Positions 24,701-32,688 of a stretch of 64,000 nucleotides of DNA are shown one piece after another. This DNA comes from JBBIQS01 sp037442205. Lineage in GTDB: Bacteria > Myxococcota > Myxococcia > Myxococcales > UBA5297. Each line of letters opens with the position of its first letter. The first letter of the stretch is position 1. A program made the position numbers and the translations under genes. The DNA is taken from positions 15,691 through 79,690 of the forward strand of contig JBBIQS010000032.1 in NCBI GenBank assembly GCA_037442205.1. The letters run 5' to 3'. Under the pieces are notes generated by a model. That model was given only the letters and a program-made list of their open reading frames with translations, was not told the DNA's origin and did not search any database.

Positions 24701-27700
24701 GGCTACGACTCGGCGCAGATTAGCGGCATCGCCGTCGCCGCCGACGCCGCGGTCACCGTGCCCGGAGAAATGCTCACCGTGTCCAAGGGGAGCATCTTCG
24801 GCCGGGTGCTGCTCACCAGCGGCCTCGCCGGATTGACGCTGGCCGCCGACAACTCCGGGGTCACGGTGTCGCTGGGAGGCACCGACGTGCCAGTGGCGCC
24901 GGTGACCACCGACCTGGCGGGCAACTACCTGTTCACCAACGTGCCGGTGAGCCTGGCCGGCACCGCCTTCACCGTCACCGCCAGCAAACCCAACTTCGTC
25001 GCCTCGGCTGCTTTCCCCACTGTGATCGGAGTGGCCAACGCCAGCCAGCAGGTCGCCGACATCGGCATGAAGGTCAACGCCGGCTCGCTCTCCGGTACCG
25101 CCATCACCTGGGACAACGCCGGGGGCCTGGGGGCCAACGCCACCAGCGCGGGGATCTCGATCTCCATCTCCGGCTCGGCGTTCAACGGCAGCTCCTTCGC
25201 CACCTCCGGCGGGACCACGGTGGGCAGCGGAGCCTGGGGACCAGTGGCCGTGCCGCCGGGGAGCTACTCGGTGGTGGCCACGCTGGCCAACCACGGCTGC
25301 AGCAGCACCTCGAACGCGGTGGTCGCCGAGGGATCGGCGGTGCCGGTCTCGCCCAACATCCGCTGCACCGACACCGTCCCGCCCAGCGGGATGGCGCTCG
25401 GGACGCCCCAGGCCCCCAACGCCAACGCGGTCGCCGGCTACACCAACCTGAGCTCGGTGGTGGTGCCCATCGCCGCCGCCTCCAGCGACCCGGTCAACTT
25501 CGAGGGCTACGAGCTCTCGGTCGGGCTGGCGCCCAAGTGGCCGGGGACCATCGTCCCCGGGCAGCCGGCGACGCTCACCTTCAGCCTGGCCGGTTTGGCC
25601 GACGGCAGCTGGTCGCTGTGGGCGCGCGGGCTGGATTGGGCCGGAAACGCTGGTCCGACGGCCAGCACCACGGTGGTGTTGGCGACAGCGCCGCTGGCGG
25701 TCCCGGTGATCACCGTCGCCGCCAGCGTGATCAGCAGCGTCGGCGCGGCGGTGCTGCTCACCGAATCGGACAAGAGCCCCAATTTCCTGCAGTACGAGGC
25801 CTGCAGCGGCGCGACTGGGGTCGGGGCGGCGACGGCCCCCTGCCCTGCCGCCCCCAGCTGCGCGCTGGCGCCGGTGACGTCCTCGTACTCGGTGATGCTC
25901 CAAGCCAACCAGCGCAACTGCATCTGGGCGGCGGGGCGCAGCAAGGCAGGCGTCCTGACCGCGGTGACGCGGCAGGAGATCGTCAGCGACCAGACCGCGC
26001 CCACGGGTCCCACGGTGGTCCCGGCCTTCGACTCGAACGCCTTCGTCTGGGGCGGCGTGCGCACCGAGTACGCCGAGTTCTTCGTCACCGCCCCGGCCAC
26101 CGATGCTCCGCTCAATTCGGCCACCGCCTGGGCCAACATCGCCTGGATCGAGGTCGATTCCGGCAACGGCTTCAACGCCTTGTGCCCCGCCGCCGGCTGC
26201 CACCCCAACGGAATCTACGCTCCCTGCTCCTGCGGCTGCAGCGACCCGCGGCTGGTCTGCCGCGACGGTGCGCTCTACTCGGTCAAGGTCCCATTCCAGC
26301 GCACCGGCGGGGTGGCGGTCAGCGTGCGAGCGGTGGACCTGGCGGGCAACGTCGGCAGCGCGGCCTCGCAGTTCGTGCCGGTGACCGGCGGCGGCTACCC
26401 GGTGAGCGCCACCTCCTTCGAGGAAGGCCAGCCGCGGATGCGGGGCCGGGTGATGACCTACGCCGGCGTCCCCAGCACCTCGGGAACCAACTCGGTGCAC
26501 GTGGTGGACCTGGGCACCGATCAGATCTTCCAGACGACCGATCCCAACTGCGAGATCTCCTCGGTGGTGTCGAGCGCCAGCAACAACAACTTCCTGCCGC
26601 TGTCCGAGCCGATGAGCGCCACCGCGGTGATCTACTCCGACTGGACGGCCAACGCCCTCAAGGTGCGCCGGGCGGGCGTCGATGGGATCTTCTGCAGCCC
26701 CGTCCCGCCGGGAGCGGTGGACGACGTCACCGTCACAGTGAAGACCATCGGCGCAGCCTACCCGCACATCGAGATGGTCTCCGGCTCGATGGACATGGCC
26801 GGCACCGCCGAGCGTGCCGCCTGGACCGAGGTGCCGCAGACCGGAGCTACCGCGATCCGGGTTCGCGAGGGAGGGGCTGACAAGCTGCTGGGGACCGCCG
26901 ACGACGTGGAGACGCTGGTGGCCTCGGTCTCCGGCAGCGCGGTGGTCACTCTCAATGGCGACACCCTGGTCTACGGTGGAGGAGTCGGGTTCACCAACGC
27001 CTGGGCGACCGCCGGGCTGGTGGCGGTCAACGCCACCGGTGGCACGTTCGCCGCCCGGACCACCTGGAACCTGCCCGCCACTGCCGGGCTAGCGGCGCTC
27101 GACGAAGGAGGCAAGACCCTGGCCTACTTCGGCAACGAGGCCGGGCTCCCGACGCTGCACGTGCGCACCGCTGGCGCCGACGGAAAGTTCGGCACCGCCG
27201 ACGACACCGACGTTGCGCAGAGCTGGGCCGGCCCCACGGTCACTGACGGCGGGCTGGCGATCCGCGGCGGGCACGTGGTGCTCACCGAAGCAGCCAACGC
27301 GGCGAAGGAGTACTACGTGGACCACTGGCAGGCGGGGGCCGACGGCATCTACGGGACCAAGGATGACGTCTTCTCGCGGATCATGCCTGGCTCGGTGCCC
27401 CGTTTCTGGCCGTCGCTGGGGACCGGCATCGCCCAGGGCAAGATGGCCTACCAGTCCGGACAGTACCGCTCCAACGGCGACGTGCTGGGCACCGACCTGT
27501 CGACGCTGCGCTGGGAGGTGGTGGGGAGCGCGCCGCCGATGTTCCCGCCGGTCTCCAACCGCGCCGGGACGCTCTTCTACGTGGACAGCGCCCGCGCGCT
27601 GCACGCCCGCACCAGCGACGGCCGCGAGACCACCCTCGCCGGTACGTCGATCAACGGCTACGTCGCCGCCGACGGCGCCAACCTGTTCGTCCCCTCGGGC

Positions 27701-28507
27701 AGCAGCGTCCTCCTCCACCGGCCCGACAGCGGGGCCTCCAGCGCGACCAAGGGGCAGTTCTTCGTCCCCGGCGCACCGGCGGCGGCGACCATCGCCACCT
27801 TCACCAACACGGTCACGATGCAGGGAGCGGGCGCCGGGCGGGCCTTCGTCAGGGACACCAATCTCGGGACTCTGTACCTGCTCGAGCCCAACGGCTCGAT
27901 CCTGACCCCGACCACTGTGGCGCTGGAGAATTCGCCGGCCGGCTACGTGTACTGGCCCATCCCCGGCAACCCGTCGGTCTCGGCGCTGCACCTGGTCTTC
28001 AGCTGCAACAACATGGGGACCAAGGTGGCTTGCGTCCGCGAGCCCTCCGGCGGCGTCTACGGGACCGCTCAGGACCGGATCACCATCCTGACCAACCCCA
28101 GCAACGTCAACCACACCAACGTCTACGGAATCGCCGTCTCCGGAAACCGGGTGGCCTTCGTCGCCGACGGTACCGGCGGCCCGCACCTCTTCGTCCTCGA
28201 CGGCGGCGCCGACCAGCACTTCGGCCTGTTCAACGCCGCCAACGACGACATCGAGACCGACTGGGGCCTGATGCCCGACGCCCGCGTCGGCGGCCTCGAC
28301 CTGGTGGGCAACTACCTGGCCTGGAGCACCGACATCGGGGTCAACCTCGGTCAGCAGGTCGTCTTGGGCGACGTCACCAACCAGAACCGGATCCTGCTCA
28401 CCCTGCACTTCTCCCCGAAGCCCTACGTGGTCCTGGACCAGGGTGGGCGGGTCTACTGGACCGACATGCTCTTTCCGACCGGCGGCATCTTCATGCACCA
28501 GCCGTAG
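21725..28507 (+). CDS. giant lipoprotein with 13 carboxypeptidase-regulatory-like repeats and a propeller-like C-terminus
   Basis: This is a 2260-residue protein, by far the largest in the window. ATG 21725 follows GGAG; the lipobox is LLSAAGC. From about residue 38 to 1215 there are thirteen units of about 85-110 residues, each opening like GSVSGSVxLxG...GVxVxLxG and closing like FxLxGLPxGxYTLxxSxxGY, the pattern of CarboxypepD_reg/SD-type beta-sandwiches. Residues about 1215-1550 are Ig-like with a Cys-rich insert (APCSCGCSDPRLVC). From about 1558 to the end the sequence looks like a TolB/WD40-type propeller, with recurring loops of the type GADGxFGTxDD that resemble calcium-binding loops. 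It is likely a long surface fibre or adhesin; ligand unknown. It stands alone on the plus strand. Confidence 0.85.
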   Translation: MRSGRLALAILLSAAGCSTDLPHQNPFDPQTPPQMQSTATLVGSVSLEAGAVPADPSTVEVSLLGASLTAHPDADGAYAISGVPPGSYTVRASKDGYQTTEITGVTVRLENGDGQVAVPAIKLPIARGAVAGLIALEGSASSAGITVELSGTGWSGSVQTDSHGRFTFAGTPVGLYTLAASKPAFVSLAVADLPVKEGQTLVVPDKVLAANPGSITGSVSLRGQSDQGGVLVTADGTTLAGEHHFAQVTTLSDGAVTLSRIPAGLYTVSFAKAGFVTSSTSTAVSPGTASSLAPVELIWESGAIVGSAKLAGQGDSSGIQVALTPAPTAAAPNPDPLQVALTDRSGAWRMNDLPVGDYTLAYRKVPGYKPASGTIRVVKQSVVAAADVALEAIPGQVQGTVLLEGVAAGGDLSATTVRIEGTNLSTATLANGTFTLDGVGSGVQTLVFERPSYETQRVQAGLAPGDILVLNPVTLALSRGAVHGALLVEERTSASGVQVALYAGSSKPAAMAFTDPQGAFAISGVPAGNYTLSASLSDYAPLTGIPVVVTANGDTEAPPASAPASGRTLTVLRTAKVQGSALSQPSGDQSGTTATLTGNDLNGVAVTPALTATSGVDGSFSFTGLPAGTYRVVLSRTGYQSIDLGLVPLATGATATLPAATLDVARGAVAGSYRLQGATSHGGILVSVQGTTFTAVTNSSGDFSLSGIPVGAQTLVASLPPNYISDSRTVTLSAGTTAPLPGSPVTLAVVSAGTVTGTVTLEAATDHRNTLVNLTGADFQGNAVSRSANTDLNGAFTIGSLLAGSYQLSYSHAGYDSVSGIAVTVSASAGSSAPPWQLALSRGSLSGSVLATGAPDQSGTVITVSGPDNAAAVTDSTGAWHLTGLRAGSGYTATARRPGYSPASSATFAVPVSANFAVPTLTIVPSTGASITGSALVERPAGAAASANINVSLTGVDLNGAAVTTATVTASGGGYSFTGLKQGTYKLVFSKSGYDSAQISGIAVAADAAVTVPGEMLTVSKGSIFGRVLLTSGLAGLTLAADNSGVTVSLGGTDVPVAPVTTDLAGNYLFTNVPVSLAGTAFTVTASKPNFVASAAFPTVIGVANASQQVADIGMKVNAGSLSGTAITWDNAGGLGANATSAGISISISGSAFNGSSFATSGGTTVGSGAWGPVAVPPGSYSVVATLANHGCSSTSNAVVAEGSAVPVSPNIRCTDTVPPSGMALGTPQAPNANAVAGYTNLSSVVVPIAAASSDPVNFEGYELSVGLAPKWPGTIVPGQPATLTFSLAGLADGSWSLWARGLDWAGNAGPTASTTVVLATAPLAVPVITVAASVISSVGAAVLLTESDKSPNFLQYEACSGATGVGAATAPCPAAPSCALAPVTSSYSVMLQANQRNCIWAAGRSKAGVLTAVTRQEIVSDQTAPTGPTVVPAFDSNAFVWGGVRTEYAEFFVTAPATDAPLNSATAWANIAWIEVDSGNGFNALCPAAGCHPNGIYAPCSCGCSDPRLVCRDGALYSVKVPFQRTGGVAVSVRAVDLAGNVGSAASQFVPVTGGGYPVSATSFEEGQPRMRGRVMTYAGVPSTSGTNSVHVVDLGTDQIFQTTDPNCEISSVVSSASNNNFLPLSEPMSATAVIYSDWTANALKVRRAGVDGIFCSPVPPGAVDDVTVTVKTIGAAYPHIEMVSGSMDMAGTAERAAWTEVPQTGATAIRVREGGADKLLGTADDVETLVASVSGSAVVTLNGDTLVYGGGVGFTNAWATAGLVAVNATGGTFAARTTWNLPATAGLAALDEGGKTLAYFGNEAGLPTLHVRTAGADGKFGTADDTDVAQSWAGPTVTDGGLAIRGGHVVLTEAANAAKEYYVDHWQAGADGIYGTKDDVFSRIMPGSVPRFWPSLGTGIAQGKMAYQSGQYRSNGDVLGTDLSTLRWEVVGSAPPMFPPVSNRAGTLFYVDSARALHARTSDGRETTLAGTSINGYVAADGANLFVPSGSSVLLHRPDSGASSATKGQFFVPGAPAAATIATFTNTVTMQGAGAGRAFVRDTNLGTLYLLEPNGSILTPTTVALENSPAGYVYWPIPGNPSVSALHLVFSCNNMGTKVACVREPSGGVYGTAQDRITILTNPSNVNHTNVYGIAVSGNRVAFVADGTGGPHLFVLDGGADQHFGLFNAANDDIETDWGLMPDARVGGLDLVGNYLAWSTDIGVNLGQQVVLGDVTNQNRILLTLHFSPKPYVVLDQGGRVYWTDMLFPTGGIFMHQP

Positions 28508-28522
28508 CGCTGGGAATTCGCG

Positions 28523-28550
28523 GGGGCGCGGCGGGGATCGCTCGCGCCCC
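28523..28550. terminator. hairpin between convergent giant lipoprotein gene and rtcR
   Basis: GGGGCGCG (28523-28530) pairs with CGCGCCCC (28543-28550) and an inner GCG/CGC extends the stem. It sits 15 bp after the lipoprotein stop and touches the rtcR stop codon at 28551, so it could end transcripts from both sides. No long T tract follows. Confidence 0.45.
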
Positions 28551-30158
28551 TCATTCGCCCTCGCTGGCCGAGGAGAGATCCCTCCAGGAGATGCCGTAGC
28601 GCGCCAGGTACTTGCGGAGCCGATCGGCGTCGTTGCTGGAAGCCTTTCGGGTACGCGAGACCGCGAACAGCGTCCGCCCGGCCTCGGAGAGCGAGCGCGC
28701 CGAGCGGCAGACCTTGAGCACCTCCTCGAGCTGGACTCGATCAAAAGGATCTATCTCCGTCGCGCGCGGTCCGAGCAGTTCGTCCACCAATCCGCCGCCG
28801 GCGCTGCCCTCGCGCCGCCAGGCCTCGCGCAATCTGCCAATCTCCTCGTCGACGATCTCGCGGGTGATGCGACCGCCCGTGGTCAGAGTCGCCATCCGCC
28901 GCAGCGCAGCGTTCAGGTCGCGGAAATTCCCGGACCAGAGCGCGTCGCGGCCGGTGGCGAAGTCGAGGAACCGCTCCCGCGCCTCGCGGCCGAAGGTGAC
29001 CGCCTCCCCGCTTTGCTGGGCATAGCGGCCGAGCTCGTAGTCGAGGTTGGGCGACAGGTCCTCCACCCGCTCCCGCAGTCCGGGGAGGCGGAAGGCCCAC
29101 AGGTCGATGCGCGCCAGCAGGTCCTCGCGGAAGCGTCCCTTCTCGACCTCGCGCCGCAGGTCGCGGTTGGTGCCGGCGATCAGCTGGAAGTCGCTGCGCG
29201 CCTCGCGGTCCGAGCCCACCGGCAGGAAGACCTTCTCCTCGATGGCGTGGAGCAGCATCGCCTGCTCGTCGAGCCCCAGCTCGCCGATCTCGTCGAGGAA
29301 GAGGATGCCGCCGTCGGCCTTGCGCAGCAGCCCGGGCCGGTCGCCGACCGCGCCGGTGAAGGCGCCCCTCACGTGGCCGAACAGCGCGCTCATCGCACCG
29401 TCGCCGCGCAGGGTGGCGCAGTTCACCTCGACGAAGTCGGCGGCCACCTGTCGGCGGGCGCGCTTGAGCTCGTAGATGCGCCGCGCCAGTTGCGACTTGC
29501 CGGCGCCGGTCGGCCCCATCAGCAGCAGCGGATCGCGCGAGCGGATCGCCACCTGCTCGATGCGCTCGACCAGCCTGTTGAAGGCGGCGTTCCGGGTGTC
29601 GATACCCGACTTGAGGAAGGAGAGGCCCTCCTTCTGCTCGCGCTGGAAGCGGGCGGCAATGCGGTCGTACTTGGAGAGATCGAGGTCGATGATGGCATAG
29701 CTGCCGGCGCTATCGACCGAGCCGCGCGAGGTCGGTGAGGTCTGGATCAGCCGCCCGGGGATGTGCCGCGCCTCGGTGAGCAGGAAGAGCGAGATCTGAG
29801 CGATGTGCGTGCCGGTGGTGATGTGAACGAGGTAGTCCTCCTTCTCCGGCGCCCAGCGATAGTCGCGGGCGAAGTCGAACAGCGCCCCGTACACCTCCTC
29901 CAGGTCCCAGGCATCGGCGAGCTCGATCGACCGGTGCACCACCTCGGTCTCAGGCGAGACGCGGCGGATGTCCTCGGTGACCGTCTTGGCCATGGCACTG
30001 TGCCGGCGCTGGTGGAGCAGCTCCAGCCGGTCGATCAGCAGGTCCTCGTGCTGGCAGAGCGAAACCGTCGGGCGCCAGCGATCCCAGCGCCTGGGCCCTG
30101 TTCCCGCGTCCAGGGTCAGCCCCAGCAGCCCGATCACGACCGTCTTCCTGCGGCTCAT
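28551..30158 (-). CDS. rtcR: RtcR, sigma-54-dependent activator of RNA repair genes
   Basis: This is a 535-residue protein, the usual RtcR length. Residues 1-185 form the RtcR regulatory domain, a CARF-type fold believed to sense RNA ends or cyclic-phosphate ligands (VHITTGTHIAQISLFLL is its hallmark strand). Residues about 190-430 are the AAA+ domain: GPTGAGKS (Walker A), GAFTGA (contacts sigma-54, intact), GGILFLDEIGEL (Walker B) and the arginine finger region. The C-terminus is a Fis-type helix-turn-helix of the RtcR kind. It is divergent from rtcBA; the intergenic region carries a sigma-54 promoter reading toward rtcB. Confidence 0.95.
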   Translation of the reverse strand: MSRRKTVVIGLLGLTLDAGTGPRRWDRWRPTVSLCQHEDLLIDRLELLHQRRHSAMAKTVTEDIRRVSPETEVVHRSIELADAWDLEEVYGALFDFARDYRWAPEKEDYLVHITTGTHIAQISLFLLTEARHIPGRLIQTSPTSRGSVDSAGSYAIIDLDLSKYDRIAARFQREQKEGLSFLKSGIDTRNAAFNRLVERIEQVAIRSRDPLLLMGPTGAGKSQLARRIYELKRARRQVAADFVEVNCATLRGDGAMSALFGHVRGAFTGAVGDRPGLLRKADGGILFLDEIGELGLDEQAMLLHAIEEKVFLPVGSDREARSDFQLIAGTNRDLRREVEKGRFREDLLARIDLWAFRLPGLRERVEDLSPNLDYELGRYAQQSGEAVTFGREARERFLDFATGRDALWSGNFRDLNAALRRMATLTTGGRITREIVDEEIGRLREAWRREGSAGGGLVDELLGPRATEIDPFDRVQLEEVLKVCRSARSLSEAGRTLFAVSRTRKASSNDADRLRKYLARYGISWRDLSSASEGE

Positions 30159-30170
30159 ATCCGTTGGACT

Positions 30171-30178
30171 ATCATGAT
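30171..30178. promoter_or_regulatory. 8-bp palindrome in an AT-rich patch, possible RtcR site
   Basis: ATCATGAT is a perfect palindrome inside a locally AT-rich tract just ahead of the rtcR start codon and 70-77 bp upstream of the sigma-54 promoter, a normal distance for an enhancer-type activator site. It is short and could be chance. Confidence 0.25.
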
Positions 30179-30247
30179 TATCTCATCGGCTAAATCGCGC
30201 CGGTGCCGAACTGGCGGGCGCTCTCGTACAATCGGCCCCCTCCGGCC

Positions 30248-30263
30248 TGGCACGGGGCCTGCT
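30248..30263 (+). promoter_or_regulatory. sigma-54 promoter of rtcBA
   Basis: TGGCAC-N5-CTGCT matches the -24/-12 consensus (TGGCAC-N5-TTGCW) at 10 of 11 fixed positions, with GG and GC at the required spacing of 10 bp between them. Transcription would start near 30275. A ribosome site AGGAGA follows at 30279 and the rtcB ATG at 30289, so the leader is about 14 nt. Confidence 0.8.
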
Positions 30264-30288
30264 CTGACAGCATGGCCAGGAGAACGCC

Positions 30289-31527
30289 ATGACCGAAAAG
30301 ACCGAGCGCACCCACCAGATCACCGACGTTCCGGGGGGCGTGCCCATCCGCTCCTGGACCGCGGGAGTGCCCTTCGAGGACCAGGCCCGCGAGCAGGTTC
30401 GCAAGGTGGCCTCGCTGCCCTTCGTCTACCGGTGGGTGGCGGTGATGCCCGACGTGCACGCCGGCCTGGGGGCGACGGTGGGCAGCGTCATCCCGACTGT
30501 GGGCGCGGTGATTCCGGCGGCGGTGGGCGTGGACATCGGCTGCGGGATGATGGCCGTACGCACCACCCTGCGTGCAGGCGACTTGCCCGCCGATCGCAAG
30601 CCGTTGCGGGAGGCCATCGAGCGCGCGGTTCCCCACGGGCGGACCAACAACGGCCAGCGCGGCGACAAGGGCGCCTGGGGAAACCCGCCGGCGCACGTGC
30701 GCGAGGCCTGGGCCCGCCTCGAGCCGGGCTACCGCCAGATCGTCGCCAGGTACCCGAAGATCGATCGCGGGCCGACCCTTGAGCACCTGGGAACGCTCGG
30801 GACCGGCAACCACTTCATCGAGCTCACCCTCGACGAGACCGACCAGGTGTGGCTGATGCTCCACTCCGGCTCGCGCGGAGTGGGAAACCGCATCGGCACC
30901 GACTTCGTGGCGCTGGCCAAGGCCGAGGCCAAGCGCTGGCACCTGACCCTTCCCGATCCCGATCTGGCCTACTTCCCCGAGGGAACCGCGCTCTTCGACG
31001 ACTACTTGCACGCCGTCACCTGGGCGCAGGACTTCGCCGCCACCAACCGCGAGCTGATGATGGCGGCCATCGTCCCTGCCCTTCAGGCCTGCGGGCAGCT
31101 GCCGGAGTTCGCGCTCGAGGGCGAGAAGGTCAACTGCCACCACAACTACGTGGCTCGCGAGAACCACTTCGGAAAGAACGTGTTGGTCACGCGCAAGGGC
31201 GCGGTGCGGGCGCGGGCCGGCGACCTGGGGATCATCCCCGGCTCGATGGGGGCCCGCTCCTACATCACCCGCGGGCTGGGAAACCCGGAGTCGTTCATGA
31301 GCAGCAGCCACGGCGCCGGGCGGGCGATGTCGCGCACCGCGGCCAAGAAGACCTTCAGCCTCGAGGACCACGCCCGGGCCACCGAGGGGATCGAGTGCCG
31401 CAAGGACGCCGAGGTCATCGACGAGACTCCGGGGGCCTACAAGTCGATCGACGCGGTGATGCACGCGCAGCGGGACCTGGTCGAGGTGCTGTACACGCTG
31501 CGGCAGGTGGTCTGCGTCAAGGGATAG
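30289..31527 (+). CDS. rtcB: RtcB RNA 3'-phosphate (2',3'-cyclic phosphate) ligase
   Basis: This is a 412-residue protein, close to E. coli RtcB (about 408). It shows VAVMPDVHAGLGATVGSVIP, AAVGVDIGCGM (metal-binding Asp/Cys), GTLGTGNHFIEL-type segment (LGTLGTGNHFIEL) and MSSSHGAGRAMSR, whose His forms the GMP adduct. RtcB joins RNA 3'-phosphate or cyclic phosphate ends to 5'-OH ends using GTP and Mn, repairing cleaved tRNA or rRNA. It is the first gene behind the sigma-54 promoter and is followed after 7 nt by rtcA. In this genome the VapC and RES toxins are possible sources of damage, but only the first would cut RNA. Confidence 0.96.
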   Translation: MTEKTERTHQITDVPGGVPIRSWTAGVPFEDQAREQVRKVASLPFVYRWVAVMPDVHAGLGATVGSVIPTVGAVIPAAVGVDIGCGMMAVRTTLRAGDLPADRKPLREAIERAVPHGRTNNGQRGDKGAWGNPPAHVREAWARLEPGYRQIVARYPKIDRGPTLEHLGTLGTGNHFIELTLDETDQVWLMLHSGSRGVGNRIGTDFVALAKAEAKRWHLTLPDPDLAYFPEGTALFDDYLHAVTWAQDFAATNRELMMAAIVPALQACGQLPEFALEGEKVNCHHNYVARENHFGKNVLVTRKGAVRARAGDLGIIPGSMGARSYITRGLGNPESFMSSSHGAGRAMSRTAAKKTFSLEDHARATEGIECRKDAEVIDETPGAYKSIDAVMHAQRDLVEVLYTLRQVVCVKG

Positions 31528-31534
31528 GGCGGCG

Positions 31535-32566
31535 ATGGCAATGATCGAGATCGATGGTTCCAGGGGAGAGGGCGGCGGCCAGGTGCTGCGCTCGGCGCTG
31601 GCCCTCTCGCTGGTGACGCAGACGCCGATGCGCATCGTCAATATCCGCGCCGGGCGCCGCAAGCCGGGGCTGATGCGCCAGCACCTGACGGCGGTGGAGG
31701 CGGCGCGTGCGGTGAGCGAGGCCAAGGTGGTCGGGGCCGAGGTCGGCTCGAAGGAACTCACCTTTTCTCCGGGGCCGGTGCGGGCTGGCGACTACCATTT
31801 CTCGGTGGGGACGGCGGGAAGCGCGACGCTGGTCTTCCAGACGGTGTTCCCGGCGCTGGCGCTGGCCAGGGGGCGCTCGACGGTGACGGTCGAGGGCGGG
31901 ACGCACAATCCGCTGGCGCCGCCGTTCGACTTCCTGGTCCGGGCCTTCCTGCCGCTGGTCGAGCGGATGGGGCCGCGCGCCAGGGCCACGCTCGCTCGGC
32001 CGGGCTTCTATCCGGCGGGCGGCGGGCAGTTCAGCGTTGAGATCGAGCCCTCATCGACCTTCGAGAAGCTGGTGCTGCTGGAGCGCGGGGAAATCCGCGC
32101 CCGGCGCGCCACGGCCGTCGTCTCGCAGCTATCGCGCGGCATCGCCGAGCGCGAGCTCAAGCAGGTGCAGGCGATTCTCCACTGGAGTCCCGGCGACTGC
32201 CGGATTGAGTCGGTGGCCAATCCGCTGGGCCCGGGGAACGTGCTCAGCCTGGAGATCGAGAGCGAGCACGTCACCGAGCTCTTCACCGGCTTTGGCGAGA
32301 AGGGAATCTCCGCCGAGCAGGTGGGAACGAGGGCGGCGAAGGAGGCGGCGGAGTACCTCGCGGCCGGAGTTCCGGTGGGCAGGCACCTGGCCGATCAGCT
32401 CGTGCTGCCGATGGCCCTGGGCCAGGGCGGCACCTTCCGCACCCTGAAGCCCACCGGCCATACCCTCACGCACCTCGAGCTGCTGCGGACCTTCCTCGGG
32501 ACGGAGATCGCCGTCCGCGAGGTCAGCGCGGGCGTGTTCGAGGTCGAGGTGCCACGGCGCGGCTGA
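31535..32566 (+). CDS. rtcA: RtcA RNA 3'-terminal phosphate cyclase
   Basis: This is a 343-residue protein of normal family length. Motifs are IDGSRGEGGGQVLRSALALS, GTAGSATLVFQTVFPALA, GGTHNPLAPPFDF, ARPGFYPAGGGQF and LADQLVLPMALGQGG plus GHTLTHLELLRTFLG, the C-terminal segment containing the catalytic His that carries AMP. RtcA adenylates RNA 3'-phosphates and turns them into 2',3'-cyclic phosphates, making substrates for ligation. It is the second gene of the rtcBA operon. Confidence 0.96.
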   Translation: MAMIEIDGSRGEGGGQVLRSALALSLVTQTPMRIVNIRAGRRKPGLMRQHLTAVEAARAVSEAKVVGAEVGSKELTFSPGPVRAGDYHFSVGTAGSATLVFQTVFPALALARGRSTVTVEGGTHNPLAPPFDFLVRAFLPLVERMGPRARATLARPGFYPAGGGQFSVEIEPSSTFEKLVLLERGEIRARRATAVVSQLSRGIAERELKQVQAILHWSPGDCRIESVANPLGPGNVLSLEIESEHVTELFTGFGEKGISAEQVGTRAAKEAAEYLAAGVPVGRHLADQLVLPMALGQGGTFRTLKPTGHTLTHLELLRTFLGTEIAVREVSAGVFEVEVPRRG

Positions 32567-32688
32567 TTTGCGCTGCCTGGCGGCGTTCGGTCGACCATCC
32601 AACTTCTTGCATTTCCTGACAGATCCCGGAGAAGTAGACCGCACCCGCGGCTCCCCGGCCGGCCGCCGCGGCCCATCCCGGAGAACGC

